Origin: JAPOUP01 sp965201085
GTDB lineage: Bacteria; Pseudomonadota; Alphaproteobacteria; Rhodobacterales; Rhodobacteraceae
DNA length: 64,000 bases
Assembly: GCA_965201085.1 (NCBI GenBank)
Contig: CBDAVS010000025.1
Span: 868,001-932,000, forward strand
Reading direction: 5' to 3'
Of the stretch, positions 1-8,735 are shown in pieces. A program made the translations under genes and the position numbers. The notes below the pieces were generated by a model that searched no databases, had not been told where the DNA came from, and saw only the letters and a list, made by a program, of their open reading frames with translations. The stretch's first letter is position 1, and each line of letters begins with the position of its first letter.

Positions 1-1
1 G

Positions 2-234
2 CACATTCCCTCGATGGCGTTGGTCAAAGGTGACCGACGCTCATTGTCAATCGCCGCCGCTTCGATTGTCGCGAAGAAATGCAGGGACGCGATCATGGCG
101 GACCTTGCCAAGGAACATCCGGCTTATGGCTGGGAAACGAACGCCGGATACGGTACGCGGGCCCATCTTGATGCCCTGAAGGCATTGGGGCCGACGCCGC
201 ATCACCGTATGACGTTCAGGCCCATTCAAAAGCG
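2..234 (+). pseudogene. rnhB: Ribonuclease HII, 3' part, truncated by an IS5-like element
   Basis: RNase HII removes RNA primers and single ribonucleotides misincorporated into DNA. Only the C-terminal part is in the window, and the frame is open from base 2. The block KGDRRSLSIAAASIVAK followed by YGWETNAGYGT and PHHRMTFRPI is characteristic of bacterial RNase HII. The aspartate in KGD is probably the last of the four metal-binding acids; the others lie left of the window. Family similarity stops at FRPIQK near base 232, exactly where the left inverted repeat of an IS5-like element starts. The last residues are therefore encoded by the element, and the natural C-terminus is not seen on its far side. 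Whether the shortened enzyme works is unknown, because the lost tail is not the catalytic core. Confidence 0.85.
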
Positions 235-1088
235 CCCGTGGACATTCCGGGCTGGGCCCGATCGGCCCTGGTTCCACCGTCGCCATCAAGTGCCGGAAGG
301 GCTGGGCAACAGGCGAAACAAGCGGCGATCATGAATGACTGGACTGTCATCACAGATGATATTTGGGCGAAAATCGAACATCCGCTTCCCGGGCGGAAGG
401 TGCGGCACGGCGAAGGACGCCAGGCATTTTCCGGAGGGACTGATCTTCCGGGTCCGCATCGACCGTCCCAGACGGGACCCGCCCACCGGCTTCGGGAACT
501 GGAACAGTGTGTATATACGCTTCAGACGCTGGCGGAAGGCCGGTGTGTCCGATTCCAAATTCAGGGTGCTGAACGGAGAGCCTGAATTCGACCATATCTG
601 CGTCGACGGGACGATAATGAAGGCTCATGCGAAGGCGACGGGCCGAATAGGGGGCGGAGGAGGAACGGCATCGGACGCTCCCGCGGCGGACTGACGACCA
701 AAGTCGTCGCCTTGAGCGATGTCCGCGGCAAGGCGACCGATCGCAGCACCGTTCCAGGCCAGACCGGCGAGGTCAGGCATGCGATGCCGCGGCTCGAAGG
801 GCTGAAGCCCGGGGCGACGGTCGCGGACCGGGCCCATGACGCGGACGATTTCCTGAAATACCCCGCAGACAGAAAGGTGGAGGCCGCGACCCCGCCGAAA
901 TCGAACCGGAAAGTCCGGAGAGACTTCGACGGGGAGCGGTACAAAAAGAGGCACACCATCGAGAGGCTCTTCGGCGGAGTGAAGGAATAACGGGGAATCG
1001 CCATGCGCTATGAGAGGAGACCTGATGTTTTCCCTGCGCCGGTCAAACCCGTGGCCGCTGTGATCAGGCCCGGATGAATATCAACGAT
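235..1088 (+). mobile_element. IS5-family (IS427-like) element, copy A, decayed
   Basis: The element is about 854 bp and starts with the imperfect terminal repeat CCCGTGGACATTC (235-247). It ends in a degraded complement (1076-1088). It is closely similar along its whole length to the copy at 3039-3894, whose right end GAATGTCCACGGA is better preserved. It interrupts rnhB. Its single transposase gene is broken, so it should not move by itself. Confidence 0.75.
331..990 (+). pseudogene. IS5-family transposase, frameshifted
   Basis: The reading begins at ATG 331 (MNDWTVITDDIWAKIEHPLP), the usual N-terminus of IS427-group transposases. It then shifts frame after about 28 residues to continue as the block containing WNSVYIRFRRW and VDGTIMKAHAKA, which carries the first catalytic aspartate. 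It shifts again near base 695 to give the C-terminal block with KKRHTIERLFGGVKE, where the catalytic glutamate lies. One shift in the middle is common in this group and can be programmed. The early shift is not usual and is shared with the copy at 3134-3820. The protein is probably inactive. Confidence 0.75.
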
Positions 1089-1195
1089 CCTAGGGATTAT
1101 GGCACTGAAAACAGGGGAAATCTCCGCCGTATCGGTCGCAGATACGAAATTTCGACGCGCCGCCCTCCCCGTCACAAGAGACCGGAGCAGCCGTT

Positions 1196-2068
1196 TCAGT
1201 CCTCCCGCTTTCCACGGCCGGTGATGACTGTGAGTGCCATGACGGCTGCGAAAACCAACCCTCCGCCCATGAATTCAAACGCCGTGATACGCTCAAATCC
1301 GAACATCCAGACCCAGACCGGGCCGAGGGCGCTTTCCGCCAGGACCAGCAGACTCACTTCGGCGGCGGGCAGATAGGGTGTTCCCCACGTGATGCAGACG
1401 ATGCCCGGCCCGACGATCAAGCCCCCCATCGCAAGGACAAGCAGCAGATCATGCAGCGCAATTCCGAGTCCATCGCCTATAGTCAGAGAAAAGACCGCGC
1501 CGAAAAACCCTGACAGCAGACCTGCGATCAATGTACCGCCGAGTATGTCCGCCTTCCGGCAGTGCCGCGCGACCACAAGCATGAAAGCGAAGGAGGTGGC
1601 GGCCACAAGCGCGAATATATTACCGATCGTCCGCCCGCTCACCCATCCGTCTCCGATCATCAACAGGACACCGCCGCTCGCGATTAGCATCGCCGCCCAG
1701 GTGAATGGGTGCGGCTTTTCCCCGATGACAAGCCAGGCCGTCGTCGCGGCCAGCAAGGGCGCGGCGGTCAGAATGAACAGCGATGAGGCCACTGAAGTGT
1801 TGAGAATGGCGAAGACATAGAAGGCGAATGCGAAAGACAACAGCAGCCCGATCGCCAAGTCATGGCGGTCCAGCGAACGCAGCAGGCGGTCAGGCGATAA
1901 ATGACGGCGCAGACAGATGAGCGCGGCAATGACGAGCGTCAGCGTCAAAGAGCGGTAGAACAGTATCTGAAATCCACCCGCATCGTCTATCAGCCGGAGG
2001 AAGACACCGGTCCAGCTGAGAAAGACCGCGCCGAGAATAACTACGAGAGATGCCTGAAGACTGCTCAT
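1196..2068 (-). CDS. EamA/DMT-superfamily membrane transporter
   Basis: The 290-residue protein is made of two repeats of about five membrane helices each, the standard layout of EamA (drug/metabolite) transporters. The N-terminal repeat begins ASLVVILGAVFLSWTGVFLR. The second starts near residue 147 (IGNIFALVAATSFAFMLVV) and ends in VFAAVMALTVITGRGK. The length is normal for the family. Members export amino acids, nucleosides or other small molecules from the cytoplasm, and the substrate cannot be read from sequence. It is transcribed divergently from the VOC gene at 2258, with about 190 bp between them for both promoters. The frame is intact, which is notable among the damaged genes around it. 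Confidence 0.85.
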   Translation of the reverse strand: MSSLQASLVVILGAVFLSWTGVFLRLIDDAGGFQILFYRSLTLTLVIAALICLRRHLSPDRLLRSLDRHDLAIGLLLSFAFAFYVFAILNTSVASSLFILTAAPLLAATTAWLVIGEKPHPFTWAAMLIASGGVLLMIGDGWVSGRTIGNIFALVAATSFAFMLVVARHCRKADILGGTLIAGLLSGFFGAVFSLTIGDGLGIALHDLLLVLAMGGLIVGPGIVCITWGTPYLPAAEVSLLVLAESALGPVWVWMFGFERITAFEFMGGGLVFAAVMALTVITGRGKRED

Positions 2069-2257
2069 GACCGACCCGCAATACGAATGGCTTCACGCCG
2101 TTCTCTATGCAGAGTCGCGGTTGATTGCCAATGAAAGTCAATGCCTGCGCTGCGGTTCAATCATCCGGCGTCAGCCAACGCTTTGCGGGACACTATCGAC
2201 CACGCACGGAAACTTTGCTATCGGAGCGGGTGCAGTTTGGCGATTCTGGAGATGATG

Positions 2258-2743
2258 ATGAAGCTCGGGGCGTTTTCCGTGAGTTTGGTAGTCAAGGATA
2301 TTGCGGTTTCGCGGGCATTCTACGAAAAACTCGGCCTTGCGGTCGTCGGCGGCGACGAAAGCCAGAACTGGCTGATGCTGGCGAACGACGACACGGTGAT
2401 CGGACTGTTTCAGGACATGCTTGAAAAGAACACCCTGACCTTCTGCCCCGGATGGAACCAGCGGGCGGAAGCGCTGCCCGACTACGACGATGTGCGGGCA
2501 ATCAAGCAAAGCCTCGCGGAAGCGGGCATTCCGATCGCCTATGAAGCCGGCGAGGATTCGGGCCCCGGCTGCTTCATGGTGGAGGATCCGGACGGCAACC
2601 CGATCCTATTCGATCAGCATGTCCCGTGTCCTACCGAAGGTCCGGTTTCCAGCGGACTTACCCTGACCGATGCTCTTGAGAAATCTCTGTCCTGGCCGCC
2701 CTCAATCCTGCAATGGCTTTTGGCGGACATTGCCCGGGTTTGA
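2258..2743 (+). CDS. VOC-family (glyoxalase/bleomycin-resistance-like) protein with altered C-terminus
   Basis: The protein has a vicinal-oxygen-chelate fold. It starts MKLGAFSVSLVVKDIAVSRA, followed by FYEKLGLAVVGGDE, and ends its conserved part with MVEDPDGNPILFDQHV, the typical C-terminal metal-ligand strand. I chose ATG 2258, the third of three adjacent ATGs, because GGAG at 2248-2251 is then 6 nt upstream. Family members normally stop just after the DPDGNPI strand. Here about 35 further residues are encoded by the first copy of a tandem repeat (2624-2864), so the natural stop seems to have been replaced. The true substrate is unknown. Related proteins include methylglyoxal-metabolising enzymes and antibiotic-binding proteins. 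Confidence 0.75.
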   Translation: MKLGAFSVSLVVKDIAVSRAFYEKLGLAVVGGDESQNWLMLANDDTVIGLFQDMLEKNTLTFCPGWNQRAEALPDYDDVRAIKQSLAEAGIPIAYEAGEDSGPGCFMVEDPDGNPILFDQHVPCPTEGPVSSGLTLTDALEKSLSWPPSILQWLLADIARV

Positions 2744-2864
2744 GACCGTGTCCTACCGAAGGTCCGGTTTCCAGCGGACTTACCCTGCACCGATGCTCTT
2801 GAGAAATCTCTGTCCTGGCCGCCCTCAATCCTGCAATGGCTTTTGGCGGACATTGCCCGGGTTT
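2624..2864. repeat. Direct tandem repeat, two ~120-bp copies
   Basis: Copy 1 (2624-2741) and copy 2 (2746-2864) are essentially identical. Copy 2 has one extra base, and a 4-base spacer separates them. The array begins inside the VOC gene and supplies its stop codon. No further copies are seen in the window. Confidence 0.9.
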
Positions 2865-3038
2865 ATCCTGAATGAGACGCAAGGCTTGCCGGGTGCAGTA
2901 TTCCGGTACACGGCCTTGGGTTCCGGCCGCCGGCTGCGACCGAAGATACGGACCCACTCGCCATGGAACCGGTAGGCAGAACCGCTGTATGCGACCGTAT
3001 CCTGCCACCGCGCTGAATACCAATCGGATTGAACCAGT

Positions 3039-3894
3039 CCATTGACATTCCGGGCTGGGCCCGATCGGCCCTGGTTCCACCCTCGCCATCAAGAGCCGGA
3101 AGGGCTGGGCAACAGGCGAAACGAGTGGCGATCATGAATGAAGACAGGACTGTCATCACAGATGATATTTGGGCGAAAATCGAACATCCGCTTCCCGGGC
3201 GGAAGGTGCGGCACGGCGAAGGACGCCAGGCATTTTCCGGAGGGAGTGATATTCCGGGTCCGCATCGACCGCCCCTGACGGGACCCGCCCACCGGCTTCG
3301 GGAACTGGAACAGTGTGTATATACGCTTCAGACGCTGGCGGAAGGCCGGTGTGTCCGATTCCATATTCAGGGTGCTGAACGGAGAGCCTGAATTCGACCA
3401 TACCTGCGTCGACGGGACGATAATGAAGGCTCATGCGAAGGCGACGGGCCGAATAGGGGGCGGAGGAGGAACGGCCTCGGACGCTCCCGCGGCGGACCGA
3501 CGACCACAGTCGTCGCCTTGAGCGATGCCCGCGGCAAGGCGACCGGTCGGTGCGCCGTTCCCGGCCAGACCGGCGAGGTCAGGCATGCGATGCCGCCGCT
3601 CGAAGGGCTGAAGCCCGGGGCGCCGGTCGCGGACCGGGCCCATGACGCGGACGATTTCCTGAAATACCCCGCTGACAGCAGGGTGAAGGCCGCGACCCAG
3701 CCGAAATCGAACCGGAATGTCCGGAGAGACCGCGACAGGAAGCGGTACAAAAAGAGGCACGCCATCGAGAGGCTCTTCGGCGGAGTGAAGGAACAACGGT
3801 GGAATCGCCATGAGCTATGAGAAGAAACCCGATGTTTTCCCTGCGCCGGTCAAACCCGTGGCCGCTGTGACAGGCCCGGATGAATGTCCACGGA
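3039..3894 (+). mobile_element. IS5-family (IS427-like) element, copy B
   Basis: The left terminal repeat is TCCATTGACATTC (3039-3051) and the right is GAATGTCCACGGA (3882-3894). Together they define an element of about 856 bp that is nearly identical in layout to copy A at 235-1088. The transposase is frameshifted. The flanks do not reveal a disrupted gene. Confidence 0.75.
3134..3820 (+). pseudogene. IS5-family transposase, frameshifted (copy B)
   Basis: The reading starts at ATG 3134 with the same N-terminus as copy A (two residues longer, NEDRTVITDD). It leaves frame at the same position, just after LPGRKVRHG. It resumes as the block around VDGTIMKAHAKATGR and ends in the third segment with KKRHAIERLFGGVKE. 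The early frame break is shared with copy A. The two copies are therefore products of one already inactive element, copied by recombination or mobilised in trans. Confidence 0.75.
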
Positions 3895-4016
3895 CTCTGG
3901 GAAAAATAGACGGATGGGCCTGACGTTATCACGATCTGAAGGTGCGGAATCCAGCGAAACGCCTCAAACGGGCGAATCGGATCGACCAAATCGGAACGGC
4001 TTCTGTATCGCTCTGA

Positions 4017-5069
4017 TCACTTCACGTTATCGGCAACCAGATCATACGCCTTGCGCATCACCGTCGGAAGATCGGAACGAAGAAAGTCACCACGATGAAC
4101 GAAGGTGCCGACGCCGGGGCAGGCATCGGCTGGAAGTTCAGCGACACGCAGCGAGAGGTGAAGGTGAAAATGCGTGAATGTGTGCCGCACCTCGACCCCG
4201 GGATCGCACCAGTCGGCCGTCACCGGTGGCGCTGGCTCCGGTGAATCGGACCAGTCGCTGCCGGGCCAACCCAACATACCACCGAGAAGACCGCTTTCAG
4301 GGCGGCGTTCCAAAAGCCATGCCCCATCCTCCCGGCGGGCCAGATAGGCGATGCCGTAACGTACGGGCTTTTCCGCCTTCGGGGGTTTCAGCGGAAGCTC
4401 CGCCTGCATTCCGGCTCCGCATGCCTTGCAGGCGGACATCCATGGACAGATGCCGCATGCGGGCGACTTCGGTGTACAGACCGTCGCTCCAAGATCCATG
4501 ACGGCCTGTGCATAGTCGCCGGGCCTTCGCCGCGGCGTGAGACGGGTGGCCAGGCGCACCAGTTCCGGCCTGGCTTTCGGTAATGCGGTCTTTACCAGGA
4601 AAACCCGGGCCATGACCCGCTCGACATTCCCGTCAACCACGGTTTCCGGGCGGTCAAACGCGATTGCCATGATCGCCGAAGCCGTGTAGGGGCCGATTCC
4701 CGGCAGCGCCTGAAGCGCTTCCTTGGTATCGGGGAACAGCCCGCCATGTCGCTCCGTTACCAGACGGGCGCATTTCAGCAGGTTGCGGGCGCGGGCATAA
4801 TAGCCAAGTCCCGCCCATTGCCCCATCACTTCCGCATCTTCGGCGGCGGCGAGCGCCGCCATCGTGGGCCATCGTGAGACGAACCGCAGAAAATAATCCC
4901 GAACCGCGGCTACCGTCGTCTGCTGAAGCATCACTTCCGACAGCCAGACCCGATAGGGGTCCGGCCGAACACCGGACCGTCCGGCGACCGGCCCGATACG
5001 CCATGGCATCACCCGCGCATTCATGTCATACCAAGCGAGTAGGGTGTCGCTGAATTCGGTATCACGCAA
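4017..5069 (-). CDS. mutY: A/G-specific adenine DNA glycosylase MutY
   Basis: MutY removes adenine mispaired with 8-oxoguanine in base-excision repair. The 350-residue protein has all expected parts. These are the catalytic glutamate in SEVMLQQTTV (Glu45), the helix-hairpin-helix LPGIGPYTA (122-130), the catalytic aspartate in VVDGNVERV (Asp146) and the 4Fe-4S cluster cysteines Cys198, Cys205, Cys208 and Cys214 in the C-x6-C-x2-C-x5-C pattern. A C-terminal Nudix-like domain for 8-oxoG recognition follows (about 235-345). Length is normal and the frame is intact. It is divergent from the DUF721 gene, with about 75 bp between the starts, a common arrangement in Rhodobacterales. Confidence 0.97.
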   Translation of the reverse strand: MRDTEFSDTLLAWYDMNARVMPWRIGPVAGRSGVRPDPYRVWLSEVMLQQTTVAAVRDYFLRFVSRWPTMAALAAAEDAEVMGQWAGLGYYARARNLLKCARLVTERHGGLFPDTKEALQALPGIGPYTASAIMAIAFDRPETVVDGNVERVMARVFLVKTALPKARPELVRLATRLTPRRRPGDYAQAVMDLGATVCTPKSPACGICPWMSACKACGAGMQAELPLKPPKAEKPVRYGIAYLARREDGAWLLERRPESGLLGGMLGWPGSDWSDSPEPAPPVTADWCDPGVEVRHTFTHFHLHLSLRVAELPADACPGVGTFVHRGDFLRSDLPTVMRKAYDLVADNVK

Positions 5070-5143
5070 TCTTTATGCCTTTCGCTCGGGCTTTTCTCTG
5101 GCGCAGCATCGCTCCGCGTCTAAAATGGCATGAAGAGGACGAA

Positions 5144-5671
5144 ATGCCAGCCAACAGTGACGCCTATAACCCATCCAGACACCGACTGCGTGGTTTCCAG
5201 CGTGTGTCCAGCCTGCTGCGGAAGCAGATCCGTGGTATCGGGGAGACACGCGGCTTCCCGATCTCGCGGCTGCTCACCCATTGGAACGAAATCGTCGGTG
5301 ACGATATCGGGCGCATCGCGCGGCCTATGGACGTCTCCTACTCGAAGGACGGGTTGGGTGCGACCCTGACACTTCTGACGCCCGGACCTCATGCGCCGAT
5401 GCTGTCCATGAAGCTGGAAACCATACGCACGCGGGTGAATGCGTGTTATGGCTACTCGGCTATTTCCCGAATCAGGATTTCCCAGACCGCACCCGATGAT
5501 TTCAAGGGCGATGTGTCAGGCGACAAGCGGAACGGGAGCCCGATGCAGGAGGTTGAGCCCGCCACGCGGAAGCGCATGCGTCGGCAAGTGGCGGATATCT
5601 CCGACGACGGATTGCGGCAGGCTCTCGAAGTCTTCGGACAGGGCGTTTTAACCAATCTGAACAGTAAATGA
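5144..5671 (+). CDS. DUF721 / DciA-like protein
   Basis: The 175-residue protein of the DUF721 family has its conserved core at about residues 10-100 (RGFQRVSSLLRKQIR, then LLTHWNEIVGDDIGRIARP). Several family members act as DciA, which helps load the replicative helicase DnaB. That role is inferred from the family and is not visible in the sequence. I chose ATG 5144 because GAGGA lies 5-8 nt upstream. An upstream in-frame start at 5075 would add residues with no family match. It is followed 10 nt later by dsbA in the same direction, so the two genes are probably cotranscribed. Confidence 0.85.
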   Translation: MPANSDAYNPSRHRLRGFQRVSSLLRKQIRGIGETRGFPISRLLTHWNEIVGDDIGRIARPMDVSYSKDGLGATLTLLTPGPHAPMLSMKLETIRTRVNACYGYSAISRIRISQTAPDDFKGDVSGDKRNGSPMQEVEPATRKRMRRQVADISDDGLRQALEVFGQGVLTNLNSK

Positions 5672-5681
5672 GGTTATCATC

Positions 5682-6362
5682 ATGAGACGCTACGCCATTG
5701 TCGCCGCAGCATTCGTTGCCATCGTTTTGGGTGGAGCGTATTTCTGGCAGTATTTTAGTAAACCCGACCCGGATTCGTTCGCCGCCCCTTTCGCCACGGC
5801 TGCGCAGGAGGCCAGCTCCGAGATTGACCGATCGCTTGTGGAAGAGATGGTCCTAGGCAGTGAAAGCGCACCGCTGACGGTCATCGAATACGCTTCAAGC
5901 ACCTGCCCGCATTGCAGGACATTTCACGAAGAGGTGTTCAGGGAATTCAAGACCAACTACATTGACACCGGTAAGGTCAGGTTCATTTTCAGGGAGGTTT
6001 ACTTCGACCGTTATGGACTTTGGGCCGGGATGGTGGCGAGATGCGACGGTTCCCAACGGTTCTTCGGTATTATGGACATGATCTTTTCCCGGCAGCCCGA
6101 ATGGACCAGGGCCGGTTCGGAAATCGAGGTCGCGGAAAACCTGGCTAGAATCGGCCGTGCGGCCGGACTCGGCGATGAGGAAGTCAATGCCTGCCTACGG
6201 GATCAGGAGCTTGCCCGCGCAATGGTCGCGGTCTATCAGGAAAATGCGGAGGAACATGGCATTCGCTCCACACCCAGCTTCGTCATAGACGGAGAATTGG
6301 TCACCGGGGCGATGTCCTATAGCGACTTCTCGGCACTTCTCGACGCCAGGCTCGGTGGTTGA
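5682..6362 (+). CDS. DsbA-family thiol:disulfide interchange protein
   Basis: This is a periplasmic thioredoxin-fold oxidoreductase of 226 residues. It has an N-terminal signal anchor (MRRYAIVAAAFVAIVLGGAY), then the active-site motif STCPHC with Cys75 and Cys78. An inserted helical domain and the cis-proline loop STPSFVI near residue 200 follow. The sequence is of the BdbD/DsbA_4 type common in Rhodobacterales rather than enterobacterial DsbA. It presumably introduces disulfides into exported proteins. The gene follows the DUF721 gene by 10 nt and converges with lpxK. Confidence 0.92.
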   Translation: MRRYAIVAAAFVAIVLGGAYFWQYFSKPDPDSFAAPFATAAQEASSEIDRSLVEEMVLGSESAPLTVIEYASSTCPHCRTFHEEVFREFKTNYIDTGKVRFIFREVYFDRYGLWAGMVARCDGSQRFFGIMDMIFSRQPEWTRAGSEIEVAENLARIGRAAGLGDEEVNACLRDQELARAMVAVYQENAEEHGIRSTPSFVIDGELVTGAMSYSDFSALLDARLGG

Positions 6363-6370
6363 CCGGGGCG

Positions 6371-6395
6371 CCTGAACGGCTGCAGGACGTTCAGG
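6371..6395. terminator. Inverted repeat between convergent dsbA and lpxK
   Basis: CCTGAACG (6371-6378) and CGTTCAGG (6388-6395) form a perfect 8-bp stem with a 9-nt loop. The repeat sits between the stop codons of two convergent genes, where a bidirectional terminator is expected. There is no T tract on either side, so intrinsic termination would be weak. Confidence 0.4.
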
Positions 6396-6420
6396 TCGTC
6401 CGTTGCGGAACGAACCAATC

Positions 6421-7416
6421 CTAAAGATGCAATCCGGTGCGGACCAATGCCGCTTCAATCAAAGCCCAGTCGTCGATGTGAAGTCTTACAGGAAGCGTCA
6501 GCACGCACCTCCGAAAGGCGGTCGGCAACCTGACCGCGTCTTTCTCGGTGGTAACGAGCTGGGCATCGAGCGACTCCGCTTCGCTTTGAAGTCTTTTGAG
6601 CAACGCTCCCCTGAACGGCTGGTGGTCGTCGAGAGCCACAGTTCGAACGAGGCAGGCGCCCAGATCACGAAGCGTATTGAAGAACTTTTCCGGACGCCCG
6701 ATCCCGGCGAACGCCAGAACGCGGTGACCGGACCAGTCGATACCCGTGCGCAGCGGGCGAAGCTCGCCGCGTATGACGGGTACGGGGATGGTTCCTCCCC
6801 ATTCTTTCAGAAACCGGGCATGGGAATCCTCGGTCCCGATCGATAGCAGCAAATCCGTCCGTGAAAGACCGGATACAATCGGCTCCCGCAAGGGGCCGGC
6901 CGGGACGACCCGCCCGTTTCCAAAACCCACTTCCGCGTCGGCGACGGCGATGCTCATGGATTTCACGACCGATGGAGTCTGCAATCCATCATCGAGCAAA
7001 ACCGCCCGCGCTCCCTCCCGTTCCGCGGCACGGACCCCCAGGTCACGCCTTCGCGATATCCAGACCGTACCGAAAGAAGATAGCATAAGGGGCTCGTCAC
7101 CCACCCTACCCGCGCCATGTCGCGCGGAATCGACCCTCAAGGGACCCGGTTCGCTTCCACCATAACCTCTCGATACCACATGTGGCTCGATTCCGCCGCT
7201 CTTCAGTCGTTCAAGCAAAGCCATGACCGTCGGGGTTTTACCTGTTCCACCCAAACCGATATTACCTACGCAGATCACCGGTATAGAGGCTTGGTAGCCC
7301 GGGCGTCGAACGCGTCGCGCCATCATTAGGGCCCAGAGATTCCCTATCGGTGTCAACAGGCGCGCACGCCAATCAGGGCATTTTGGAGATGAGTACCAGA
7401 AACCGGGAGGGCGCAT
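6421..7416 (-). CDS. lpxK: Tetraacyldisaccharide 4'-kinase LpxK
   Basis: LpxK phosphorylates the 4' position of the lipid A disaccharide precursor at the inner membrane. The 331-residue protein begins MRPPGFWYSS, which is the family's normal start. It has an N-terminal membrane-associated helix (LLTPIGNLWALMMARRV), the P-loop GNIGLGGTGKTP at 51-62, then SRGYGG and LLDDGLQ, all typical of LpxK. The frame is open for a further 70 codons upstream to 7626, but that part has no family resemblance, so I chose the start at 7416. The usual upstream partner (waaA/kdtA) is not present. Confidence 0.93.
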   Translation of the reverse strand: MRPPGFWYSSPKCPDWRARLLTPIGNLWALMMARRVRRPGYQASIPVICVGNIGLGGTGKTPTVMALLERLKSGGIEPHVVSRGYGGSEPGPLRVDSARHGAGRVGDEPLMLSSFGTVWISRRRDLGVRAAEREGARAVLLDDGLQTPSVVKSMSIAVADAEVGFGNGRVVPAGPLREPIVSGLSRTDLLLSIGTEDSHARFLKEWGGTIPVPVIRGELRPLRTGIDWSGHRVLAFAGIGRPEKFFNTLRDLGACLVRTVALDDHQPFRGALLKRLQSEAESLDAQLVTTEKDAVRLPTAFRRCVLTLPVRLHIDDWALIEAALVRTGLHL

Positions 7417-7588
7417 CGGATTTACAGGCGCGAATCTGGAGGTATCGATGTCGGGTCTTTCGGATAGATGAGGGGCTGATTCAACCGAAAATGGACGGAT
7501 ATCGAGGGGGAACCCATGGAAACCGACCGTCCTCGGTGTCTGCGCCGATATTCCAAAATGACCACCGGTGGCACCTCTCGCCAATTTT

Positions 7589-7903
7589 TCAAGAATCTTC
7601 GTAGCTTTTATCCAACGCCGTATCATGACTCTTCACGTCGAACCTATCCAGGATTACCGTAGCCCGGAACATCGCCCGAACGGTCATACTGTCATCCTGC
7701 CCGAACGATGCGTATACGGCCTCGCGGCATTTGCCGGCATGGCAGGCGATTTCGCTCTTTCCGCGTGCGTCGTTGATATGGCCGATAGCGCTGACGCTCC
7801 AAAAGGCGTCGCCGTCTTCTAATTCGCACTTTCGGTAGCCCTCTCCGGCCCTGGATATGACGAATCGCCCTACGCGGTCCGGTGGCGGAGTTTCGGTCAG
7901 CAT
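7589..7903 (-). CDS. Small hypothetical protein
   Basis: This is a 104-residue frame starting at ATG 7903 with GAGGGA about 8 nt upstream, a good ribosome-binding site. It starts MLTETPPPDRVGRFVISRAG and contains three cysteines (KCELEDG, ACHAGKC). The N-terminal 85 residues have a balanced composition typical of a real soluble protein. I do not recognise the family. It lies between lpxK and the IS fragment that truncates proW. The frame overlaps nothing better supported. Confidence 0.5.
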   Translation of the reverse strand: MLTETPPPDRVGRFVISRAGEGYRKCELEDGDAFWSVSAIGHINDARGKSEIACHAGKCREAVYASFGQDDSMTVRAMFRATVILDRFDVKSHDTALDKSYEDS

Positions 7904-7985
7904 CGGTGATGTCCCTCAATTTTCGCCCGGATAGGGCGATGTCAGCGCACCTTACATTTTCCTTTACAACCTGCAGCACCCGTTC

Positions 7986-8459
7986 GTGGACGGCGCCGTG
8001 ACGCGGGCCCACCGGAAGGCGGCGGGAGGAAAGGGAGGCCCGGGAGAACGGCGCCGGACGCTCCGGCGGAGGCCTGACCGGCAGGGTCATGGCGATGGCC
8101 GGCGCGCCCGGCCATCCCGTGGACACCGCGGCGCCTCCGGGTCGGGCGCGCGACCCGCAGGGGCTGCCGGAGCCGATGGAGGGCCGGTCTTCCGGCGCAC
8201 CCGTCGGCGACGGGGCCCTCGACGCGGACCGGCCCGGCGGGCGCGGGGTGAAGGCGGTTATTCCCTCCCGCGGGAACCGGAAGGGGGTGCGCGGGCACGA
8301 CGGAGGGATGTATGGATGGCGGCGCCGGATCGGGAACCGTTTCGCGAGGATCGGGGAGTTCCGGGCCGTCGCCACCCGCTGTGACGGGACGGGACCGGGC
8401 TTCCGGGCGACGGTTCCCGCGGCCGCCGCCGTGATCGCCGCGAGGTGAATGTCTACGGA
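7986..8459 (+). mobile_element. 3' fragment of an IS5-family element truncating proW
   Basis: The fragment starts within a transposase at VDGAVTRAHRKAAGGKGG, the first-aspartate block of IS5/IS427 transposases. It continues in a second frame (from about 8062) as the rest of the DDE domain, ending in a stop at 8446-8448. The right terminal repeat GAATGTCTACGGA (8447-8459) matches those of the elements at 1088 and 3894. The 5' part of the element is missing. The sequence is markedly GC-rich and diverged from copies A and B. It forms the breakpoint of the proW remnant. Confidence 0.7.
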
Positions 8460-8735
8460 CCCTGGTCCAATGAGTGTCAAACAAATCAGACCGGTCAGAG
8501 CCAGACACCATCCGGCCATCATCCAGCCGACCGCCACCGCACCGACGATAGCCGGTAGCGGTGGGATTGCCTCAAGCCCGTCCTGAAAAAGTCGAAGGAA
8601 GCGCTGAAGGGAGACTTTTGCGGCCAGCAGCGTTTCGTGGGAATGGCCGACGATCCAGCTAAGCGAACCGTCCGCCCGGATACCAAAGGGGATGGTGTGA
8701 TAGTCGAAGGGGTTCAGGATCTGATCCAAGTTCAC
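8460..8735 (-). pseudogene. Glycine betaine/proline ABC permease remnant (ProW-like)
   Basis: Only the first 92 codons remain. They read MNLDQILNPFDYHTIPFG, a cytoplasmic and periplasmic segment, and the first membrane span around IVGAVAVGWMMAGWCLALTG. This is the N-terminus expected for a ProW-type permease. The start overlaps the end of the preceding ATPase gene by 4 nt, as in intact proVW operons. The reading ends at the right terminal repeat of an IS5 fragment (8459). The membrane-channel domain and any substrate-binding protein gene are absent. Confidence 0.75.

Noticed and set aside
7417..7626. A 70-residue N-terminal extension of LpxK.
   Set aside because: It has no resemblance to LpxK or WaaA. 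The family start MRPPGFWYSS lies at 7416.
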